From Planctomycetaceae bacterium (lineage in GTDB: Bacteria > Planctomycetota > Planctomycetia > Pirellulales > Thermoguttaceae), in contig JAISJZ010000339.1 in NCBI GenBank assembly GCA_031261125.1, positions 1 through 10,345 of the forward strand: 10,345 nucleotides of DNA. The letters are read 5' to 3'. The notes beneath the pieces were generated by a model. The model searched no databases. It was not told the DNA's origin and was given only the letters and a program-made list of their open reading frames with translations. Below, in pieces: positions 1-6,600 of this stretch (the stretch's first letter is position 1; the number at the start of each line of letters is the position of its first letter). A program made the translations under genes and the position numbers.

Positions 1-1471
1 ATTTTACGGTTATAAGACCTGCGTCAATCCAGCCGTCAGTCCGTTTCGTATCTGCAACTGCACATCGGATTCCGATTTTGTTATCCTGTGTTGTGTCAAC
101 AATACCGACCGCAAGATGATATGTTCCTGCCGGAACATTCCACGCGATTGAAGAAGTATAATCGGTGTCCACATCTTTAATCCATCCCGATGGTTCGGCA
201 GTTGAATCGGCAACGATGCTCACCGGTTCTTTCTTATCGGAAAACAGAGCGAAGGCAACCTGATATTTTTTGTTCCAGCGCGGATTGGCATTAGGGCAAA
301 CGCCGCAGCCGACATTCGTCCAGCAATGTTTATAGGCGTTCTTTTCACCGGCGATAATTTCCTTCGGATACTCAATTTTCAGCGGCAGCAAACGGTAGCC
401 GCCCTCGGCAACGAACTTGTCAATCAAATCCTGTCCGTCCCGTAGCCAAATTTTCAAATCCGACGGATTACGCAAATCAAAAGTGTTGCTATGACCGGCA
501 ATCGCATCGTCAATGCTCGCAACTAATACTTCACGAACGTTCTTCAATTTGCGGATACGGTCAAGCGGAAACTGCTCCGGTTTATACCATTCCAAACTCC
601 AATAACACGCTTCGCCGATTAGCGGAAATTCAGGAAAATGTTCGTTGATAAAATCCTTCTGCGGCTGCGTGAACCATTCGCTTCCCAAACCGTCCCGCCG
701 CGGAATATAGCCGTATTTCTTAACCGCTATCCGCAATTCCGATTCCAAACCAAAAGCAGAACCAAAACAGTAAGCCAGAAGAACCCGCTTGAAAGAAGAA
801 GCATAAGAAGAACAAATCCACTCTAAAACTTTATCTTTGTTTTCTTGGGAATCGTTTTTAAGAATCAGATTATGCTGTTCGCCCCACAAGCCCAAGCCAT
901 TGCCGTCAACAAAATCAACTTCCTGCGGATTGTCAAACCGTTTGCCGAAAGCACGGATAAAGTTGGAAAATTTCTGCTGAAAAACCGGGTCATCTTCGTA
1001 TGGTTCCCAGAAATTTTCGTTGGTCTTGCATACCGTCCATTCGGCACCGGCTTTTCGGACAAACTCCGGTGTTGCCTGTTCGGCATTGTCCTGACTGCGG
1101 GCAATCACGCGAAACGCCAATTTCAAATTATTTTTCTTTGCATATTCGAGCATTTTCTTAAACTGCTCATTATGTTCCCAAGCGTATTTTCCTTCTTCGG
1201 GTTCAAGAGTTGACCAGCGGCAGCGGTAGTAAAAGAAGTTTGCCTTCGGAATACCCGGTTCGAGTCCTTTCCACCATTCATCGGGGGCGGGATGTTTCCA
1301 GACAATATCGGCGTAAAGTCCCCAGCCCATTGCGGGATTGCGCAGAACCGTTGTTGTATCCGGTTTGAAAGAAACCGTCTGTGTTACGGTCTGCATTTCC
1401 GCTGCAAAAGTGCTTCCGCAGAGAAATAAGCAGAGAAATGATAAAGCAAGAAATAGTTGCAGATGTTTCAT
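1..1471 (-). CDS. Secreted TIM-barrel glycoside hydrolase-like protein (DUF4832/GH42-like), 3' end cut by the window
   Basis: The frame is open for 490 codons from the ATG at 1471-1469 to the left edge, without a stop. Residues 1-24 form a Sec signal peptide (MKHLQLFLALSFLCLFLCGS, then TFA|A), so the product is exported. The mature N-terminus has NPAMGWGLYADI, then RWSTLEPEEGKYAWE, typical of the first barrel strands of GH42-like/DUF4874 proteins. GLGLWGEQH places Glu198 after the expected fourth strand, and LIGEACYW places Glu287 near the seventh; 89 residues apart, they are plausible acid/base and nucleophile of a clan GH-A enzyme (inference). The C-terminal part (WTNVGCGVCPN, then PAGTYHLAVGIVD, then DGWIDAGLITV) resembles the beta-sandwich of DUF4832. 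The gene follows the lipoprotein gene by 38 nt with an AGAGG ribosome-binding site, so it is probably the last known member of that unit. The substrate is unknown. The family call rests on motif recall only. Confidence 0.82.
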   Translation of the reverse strand, partial: MKHLQLFLALSFLCLFLCGSTFAAEMQTVTQTVSFKPDTTTVLRNPAMGWGLYADIVWKHPAPDEWWKGLEPGIPKANFFYYRCRWSTLEPEEGKYAWEHNEQFKKMLEYAKKNNLKLAFRVIARSQDNAEQATPEFVRKAGAEWTVCKTNENFWEPYEDDPVFQQKFSNFIRAFGKRFDNPQEVDFVDGNGLGLWGEQHNLILKNDSQENKDKVLEWICSSYASSFKRVLLAYCFGSAFGLESELRIAVKKYGYIPRRDGLGSEWFTQPQKDFINEHFPEFPLIGEACYWSLEWYKPEQFPLDRIRKLKNVREVLVASIDDAIAGHSNTFDLRNPSDLKIWLRDGQDLIDKFVAEGGYRLLPLKIEYPKEIIAGEKNAYKHCWTNVGCGVCPNANPRWNKKYQVAFALFSDKKEPVSIVADSTAEPSGWIKDVDTDYTSSIAWNVPAGTYHLAVGIVDTTQDNKIGIRCAVADTKRTDGWIDAGLITVK

Positions 1472-1476
1472 AAGTA

Positions 1477-1481
1477 CCTCT
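1477..1481 (-). promoter_or_regulatory. Ribosome-binding site of the DUF4832-like gene
   Basis: On the minus strand AGAGG lies 5 nt before the ATG at 1471. It supports that start and translation from a transcript shared with the upstream lipoprotein gene. Confidence 0.55.
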
Positions 1482-1509
1482 AATTTTTTACTGCTCTAGT
1501 GTGAACACC

Positions 1510-2061
1510 CTAATGTGTTTTGAAGTGTTTCGGGTCTATTTTGATGCTGTTCCATTTCGGGTCGTCTAATTCAACGCTCAACTCGTTATTTTTTCCTGCT
1601 TCGACTTGTAAGGTTATCGTTGAAATGAGCGGGTCCCGCAAAGCGAGCGGGACATATTTTATATTTTCTGCCGTTTTTTTATCTCTTTCTTTTGAATATT
1701 GGGTTCCTTCTTCGCGGCTCATACCCTTCGTTACCTTTTTCGGGTCTTCTAATCCCCATCCGGCGGGACGGTGCAAGCCGATTAGAATTTCTCCGACCGG
1801 CGCACCGGCGAATCTCCGCTCGCCGTTATTGTAATAAGTCGATAACGAAATGGTTCCGTTTTGGATTTCTCCGCGGCAAGTGTAATTACTTGAGAGAGAT
1901 TGCGAATGAACGGATACCGTTACGCCTTCAGCCGGCACACCGCCTTTCGTAACCGACACTTTCAATGGGGCAAGTTGCGGCAAACCGTCCGGCACGCCGC
2001 AGCCGGTGATTATACAACAAAGGCAGCAAAGAAAAAAGAAAATAAAAAGTAAATGCCGCAT
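1510..2061 (-). CDS. Small lipoprotein with a transthyretin/carboxypeptidase-regulatory-like beta domain
   Basis: The 183-residue product starts with a hydrophobic, Cys-rich signal (residues 4-18) ending in the lipobox I-T-G-C, so Cys21 would be lipidated and the protein anchored to a membrane. The mature part opens with GVPDGLPQLAPLKVSVTKGG and VPAEGVTVSVHS, a pattern of small planctomycete lipoproteins that carry a CarboxypepD_reg/transthyretin-like beta-sandwich ('make component X greater through added material V'). No catalytic motif is visible. The gene lies 84 bp after the DUF1559 gene, with a hairpin between them, an arrangement I recall as common in this phylum, and 38 bp before the glycoside hydrolase gene. 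No strong Shine-Dalgarno precedes the ATG at 2061-2059. A role as an accessory of the pseudopilin is inference from position only. Confidence 0.8.
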   Translation of the reverse strand: MRHLLFIFFFLCCLCCIITGCGVPDGLPQLAPLKVSVTKGGVPAEGVTVSVHSQSLSSNYTCRGEIQNGTISLSTYYNNGERRFAGAPVGEILIGLHRPAGWGLEDPKKVTKGMSREEGTQYSKERDKKTAENIKYVPLALRDPLISTITLQVEAGKNNELSVELDDPKWNSIKIDPKHFKTH

Positions 2062-2103
2062 AAAATTATCTTAACTGCTTTTTCAGTGTTGTAATGGTAA
2101 GTG

Positions 2104-2135
2104 AAATAATAAACAACCGCCGCAGAAAACGGCGG
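2104..2135 (-). terminator. Intrinsic (possibly partial) terminator after the DUF1559 gene
   Basis: CCGCCG (2117-2122) and CGGCGG (2130-2135) form a six-pair all-GC stem with a 7-nt loop, 10 nt past the stop codon at 2146. Read on the minus strand the stem is followed by TTGTTTATTATTT. The T-tract is interrupted, so read-through to the lipoprotein gene is plausible, which would give more pseudopilin than lipoprotein. Confidence 0.65.
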
Positions 2136-2145
2136 CACACGGAAA

Positions 2146-3305
2146 TTACGGCGTTTTTGATTCGCCGCCGTCCTTGGAACCGAAGGCACCCCAAACGCCG
2201 TAGGGCGACTCGCCGCCGACATCGCGGACATATTCCTGATTAGCAGCGTGTGTTAAATCGCCGCAATCTATCGTTTCCGAAATGAACGAAATGTGACCGT
2301 CCAGTGCTGCGGCATTTACCCCGCCGGTATGAAAACTGTTTGCCGTAGTAATACTGTAATTCTCGCCGCCGTCTCCGTCTCCGCAAGACGGACTGTTCGG
2401 CGGTAATATCGTAGTGAACGTACTGTTACCCCAAAAACCGTTAGCAAACCATTGTCCCGCAAATTGTTTTGCTCCGCTTTCTGCAACGAGAGAACGGTCG
2501 CCCGTTTTAAACGCTTCTTTACAAAGTTTCGGGTTCCAAGTATAGATTTGATTATTCATACCGCCGCGGACGTGGTCATCGTACCAGCCGATTGAACCGC
2601 AACGTTCAGAATAAACAACAGTATTGGATGTTCCGTCCGTTGCAGCAGCAAAGGAATCGTAAAGATTCCGTCCAAAAACTCCGCGAGTACGGACTTGCCC
2701 GTTTGGACCGGTGGGCAGCCAGACGCAACAATCGCCGCCGCACCAGGCATAATTGAAACGCGATTTCATATTGCTGTTCCACCCCGCCTCGGCGTGACCG
2801 TTAGGGTCGGACGGGCAAATGTAGGTACTGATATAACTGTAATTTCCTTCAAAGCCGCCATCTGCCGAAAAACTTCTACCGTACACGGTTGTACCATTAG
2901 CGTCAGTAGCAGAAAATTCCGCACAGGAATCAATGTAGTTTTTCCATACATCGAACAACTGGGGCTGCTCGATGAACGGCAACACCGCCCAAAGAGGGGA
3001 TAGATGACTCATATTCCATACTCCCATTATCCCGCCCTGTCCTGCCGGAAGCCCGTTGTTGATGTCGTGGTAATTGTGAAGCGATAGTGTAATTTGTTTG
3101 AGATGATTGGTACATTGCATTCTTCTTGCCGCCTCACGGGCGGCTTGCACAGCGGGCAAGAGCAAGGCGATGAGAACGCCGATGATGGCGATAACGACGA
3201 GAAGTTCAACGAGTGTGAAACCGCGTTTGGCGGGTTGACACCCGCGGCTATGACGATTTACCCCCCCCCGCAAGTTCCGTGCCAATCAAAATAATTTTTC
3301 GACAT
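2146..3305 (-). CDS. DUF1559 prepilin-like protein with H-X9-DG motif; frame interrupted by a 9-G tract
   Basis: The main body is a DUF1559 (SBP_bac_10) protein: KRG|FTLVELLVVIAIIGVL is a type IV prepilin/pseudopilin cleavage site and membrane helix, followed by QAAREAARRMQCTNHLKQ. Near the C-terminus HTGGVNAAALDG is the H-X9-DG signature. The product should be processed by a prepilin peptidase and displayed at the cell surface; its exact role is unknown. The best start is the ATG at 3305-3303: a good Shine-Dalgarno sits 8 nt upstream, and it encodes MSKNYFDWHGTC just before the G tract. With nine G this frame stops at TAA 3260-3258 after 15 codons. With ten G it continues as GGGVNRHSRGCQPAKRG into the helix, giving 386 residues with a 29-residue leader. 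As written, the in-frame start would be TTG 3285-3283, directly after a TGA and without a ribosome-binding site. The gene is first in a probable operon. Confidence 0.88.
3261..3269 (-). repeat. Homopolymeric G9 tract within the DUF1559 leader
   Basis: The plus strand shows nine consecutive C, which read as G9 on the coding strand, starting at codon 13 from the ATG at 3305. A tract of 7, 10 or 13 G joins this ATG to the prepilin frame; nine G does not. Such tracts are prone to slipped-strand mispairing during replication and also to slippage by RNA polymerase. A miscounted homopolymer is possible. Confidence 0.85.
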
Positions 3306-3313
3306 TGTTGGTT

Positions 3314-3319
3314 TCCTTT
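3314..3319 (-). promoter_or_regulatory. Ribosome-binding site that decides the DUF1559 start
   Basis: AAAGGA on the minus strand ends 8 nt before the ATG at 3305. It favours this ATG over the TTG at 3285, which has no such site, and therefore implies that the gene is out of frame at nine G. Confidence 0.75.
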
Positions 3320-3390
3320 CTCTCATCGCAAGCGATTGGGCTGAAAATTCCGGCGGCAAAGCCGCTCGGCTGAACAAACTATTACCGAAA

Positions 3391-3434
3391 TGGTAACGTT
3401 TGGTAACAAACAGTACGGTACAGTGTCCGACACC
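3391..3434. repeat. Helically phased short repeats and palindrome in the DUF1559 leader
   Basis: TGGTAAC occurs at 3391 and again at 3401, and CAGT at 3411 and 3421, so related units recur every 10 nt, one helical turn. GTGTC-C-GACAC at 3424-3434 is a perfect palindrome about 15-25 nt downstream of the predicted transcription start. TTACC/GGTAA (3383-3396) can also form a small stem. These could be regulator sites or leader RNA structure; no regulator is identified. Confidence 0.35.
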
Positions 3435-3455
3435 CGCACCCGACTGTATCGTTGT

Positions 3456-3483
3456 ATTATACACCAAAAATGAAAAGAGTCAA
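3456..3483 (-). promoter_or_regulatory. Sigma70-type promoter of the DUF1559 operon
   Basis: On the minus strand TTGACT (3483-3478) and TATAAT (3461-3456) are separated by 16 nt. This is a near-consensus housekeeping promoter. Transcription would start near 3449 and leave a leader of about 144 nt before the ATG at 3305. Its strength suggests high expression of the pseudopilin-like gene. Confidence 0.8.
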
Positions 3484-3540
3484 GAGTGTTATCTGGAATA
3501 ATCAGAAAAATTTTATAAAATAAACCAACATCAAAAAAAA

Positions 3541-3570
3541 TCTGCAATCATCTGCGTAACTCTGCGGATA
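3541..3570. repeat. Three decamer units beginning with TCTGC
   Basis: TCTGCAATCA, TCTGCGTAAC and TCTGCGGATA follow one another directly at exact 10-nt spacing. The octamer TCTGCGTA recurs at 10022-10029 inside another intergenic repeat, which suggests a dispersed repeat family. No function is evident. Confidence 0.5.
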
Positions 3571-3640
3571 AATATTCCTTAAGTTGATACCTATGGGCTA
3601 CCTACCAATCCACCCCGTGAACAGTTCCAAAAATTTTATC

Positions 3641-6600
3641 ATGCGAAACATCCTGTTTTTATTTTGTGTTCTTTTTCCAGCTTCTTTACTTGCGGACTTT
3701 CCCGATTCCGTGCCATCTTTTATCTGGCTCGAATCGGAGAATCCGGCAACTACGGTTGGAGTTGAAAAACTCAACTCTTGGGAGAATCCGTATTTTTCGG
3801 GGAAATGGCTGCATTTGAGCGTTGATGCGGATAAACTTGATGCGCAAATTCAGGGAAACGAAGTTGTTTTCCGGTACGAATTTGAATCGGGCGTGACTGA
3901 GAATTTTGAACTGTGGAACCGTGTTGGTTTTGAGTATGTTCGCAGTCCGTTTGATTGGCGGCTTGATAACGGAGATTGGAAAACCGCAAAACCGGATGAT
4001 TTAACTGTCGATTTGATGGAAGTCGGTTTCTGGTGCGAAATCGCGTGGTTGAAACTTGGTAACGTTGACCTGCAAAAAGGGAAGCATACTCTCGAAATCC
4101 GACTCCCAAAGCGGAAGAACGCGGACGGAAAACCGGAACGAATTCTTTACGCTTCCGATTGCCTTTGTTTGTATCCGGGAAAATTCGCGCCGTATTCCAA
4201 GTTCAAACCGAATGAAGACCATCGAACCGAAAAAGACCGTGAAGCGGCTCAACACGTCTTTCCTGCTGCGCCGGAAATTCGATTAAGCGGAACGTGGGAG
4301 ATTTGCCGCGACGACGAACTTTTGCCCGAACCGGTGGCAACGCCGATTTCCCGATTACCGAACACAAACCGTTGGTCGGCGATTACCGTTCCCGGTGACA
4401 AAAATACGTTGCGTCCCGACCTGCAATTCGCTCATCGAATTTGGTATCGAACGAAATTTGAAGCATCGACCAAAACCGCGTTCCTCGAATTTCCGCAGAA
4501 TAATCTCAATACGACCGTTTATGTGAACGGACAACTTTGCGGATTCAATAAGAATCCTTTCGCCAAATTTCACATCGACATCAGCAACGCGGTCAAAACG
4601 GGAACCAACGAACTTTACGTCGGAATCCGCGACGTTTGGTATGGCTATTCCGAAAACCCAAGCGACCCGATGAAATTGCGGCGAAGATTCAATCTTCCGA
4701 AATCGTATATCGGACAAGGTTTTCAGGATTTATCGTATCCGGTTTGGAATCGACCGCAATCGGGGATTCTCCTCGAACCGGCAATCTCGTTCAAAACAAG
4801 TCCGGTTTACATCGACGATGTTTTCGTCAAAACTTCTGTTGCGAAAAATGAAATCGAGTTGGAAGTAACGCTCAAAAACACTTCCGACCAGGACCAACAG
4901 ATTGAATTTAACGCGAAGTGTTTTCCGAAAGACGACGGAAATTCCGGCGGGGATTCAGGGAAAGCAGAACCGGCGAAAGTTTTTGAACAGAAACGTTTTC
5001 TGGTGAAAGCCAACAGTGAGCAAGTTGTCAACATTACGGAAAAATGGGAGAATCCGAAACGTTGGACACCGCAAAAACCGTTTCTCTATCAACTCCATTG
5101 TTCGCTCAATGAAAAGGATGTTGAAAAGTACAACTTTGGATTCCGCGAATGGTCGATAGACGGGAAAAACTTTTTACTCAACGGCGTTCCGTTTCACGGT
5201 TGGGCGGATACATTCAATGCCGAATCGAAAGAAGATTGGTTGGCGTTTTATCGTAACTCGAATCAAACGGTGATGCGATTCTGGGGACCGAACTGGAAAG
5301 GAATGTCTCCCGATGAAACGCTTGATTTCTTCGACCAAAACGGGGTCGTTGTCCGACGAACCGGCGGCGAACTCGATGGGCAAATGATTGGATATATGGC
5401 AATCGAATCCGATCCCGCTCTCCGCGAACGGAATAAAGCCGCGTTACAAAAAGCGGGAGACGACCCGAAAAAAGAAGAGTTAAAACTCGACCTGTTACAG
5501 AATTGGCGGGAGCAGGTTTGCGCTCAGGTGAAAGGGGAACGAAACCATCCTTCGGTGATGATTTGGTCAACGGATAACGAATGGTTGTACATCAATTGTA
5601 TCAATCTCTACGGCGGACTGATGGATCAATTTGAGGACGAATACATCAAAACCGTGCGCGCCGTGAAAGGTGTTGACCCGACCCGTGCAAGTATGCCCGA
5701 CGGCGGCGGAGCGACAAAAAGCAACGCGCTGGAAGTGCAAGGAGACCATTATGTCTTTGACGATTTTACAAAATATCCCGACCGCGCTTACGAACCGTTC
5801 ACGAAAGGCGGCGGTCGTGGTCGTTGGGAATGGGATCAAAAACGACCGCGATTTATCGGCGAAGATTTTTATGTGAATGGAATGCACCCTTCCGAGTTCG
5901 CTGTCTTCGGCGGTGAAGAAGCGTTTGCCGGTCGAACCGGCGCGAAAAAAGGAGTCGGAATCCTCTACAAAATGTTGACCGAAGGATACCGCTGGAGCGA
6001 ATACGGTGCGTGGCATTTTTGGGTTGACCAGAGCCGTGCGTCCGCCCAGTATTCGTCCAACGCCCCCATTGCGGTCTTCTGCAAGGAATACGACTGGACG
6101 TTTGAATCGGGCGAAACGGTGAATCGAACGCTCAAAATTTTTAATGATACACAAGAAAAAGAAACGATCACGCTGAACTGGGAGGTTTGTTTTTCCACTG
6201 AGGGAATCCCTTCTCGTCCTGATGTGCGTCAGTATCGACTACCCACCGGCTATATTGAAAAAGACGGACAATGGATTTGTTCCGGTTCCAAAAAATTCGA
6301 GATAAACGCCGGTTGTTCCGGGGAGTATTCGTTGCAATTTCCTGTTATCCGAATTGACCTTAATGAACGGGATCGCGCCGAAGGAAAATTGATTCTCTCC
6401 TTAACAACGCAAAAAAAGGGTGAATCCGTTGAATCTTTTCGTGACGAAAAAGAACTTTCCATAGTCCATCTTGCGCCGACTTTCATCTCTTTGGTCTCTC
6501 CTCCTGGGTCGCGTGATAATTCCAATATACCGGGTTGCATTCTCCTTTACGACCCGCACCATTCGATCACCACGTATTTGAAAGAGAACAATGTGGAGTA

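Larger units (their letters stand above)
3306..3640. other. Divergent intergenic region between the DUF1559 and GH2 genes
   Basis: No gene is supported here. On the minus strand it holds a strong sigma70-type promoter and a leader of about 144 nt for the DUF1559 gene. That leader includes the hairpin GCGGC-AAA-GCCGC around 3352-3364. On the plus strand only an AT-rich TATAAA (3514-3519) without a matching -35 box could be a promoter for the GH2 gene. A decamer repeat lies at 3541-3570. Confidence 0.6.

Noticed and set aside
638..1213. Plus-strand open frames opposite the left-edge gene
   Set aside because: They are antisense to a 490-codon open frame with signal peptide and glycoside hydrolase motifs, and they show no motif of their own.
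2146..3285. DUF1559 gene start at TTG 3285, which keeps the frame intact at nine G
   Set aside because: The TTG directly follows an in-frame TGA and has no Shine-Dalgarno, whereas ATG 3305 has a very good one. It remains possible as a weak start and is mentioned in the gene entry.
3584..3640. N-terminal extension of the GH2 protein from an upstream ATG
   Set aside because: It would place 19 mostly polar residues before an otherwise complete signal peptide and has no ribosome-binding site.
5567..6154. Long antisense open frame (195 codons) opposite the GH2 barrel
   Set aside because: The opposite strand encodes the intact GH2 catalytic region with both motifs. The antisense product has no recognisable motif and is explained by codon bias of the sense gene.
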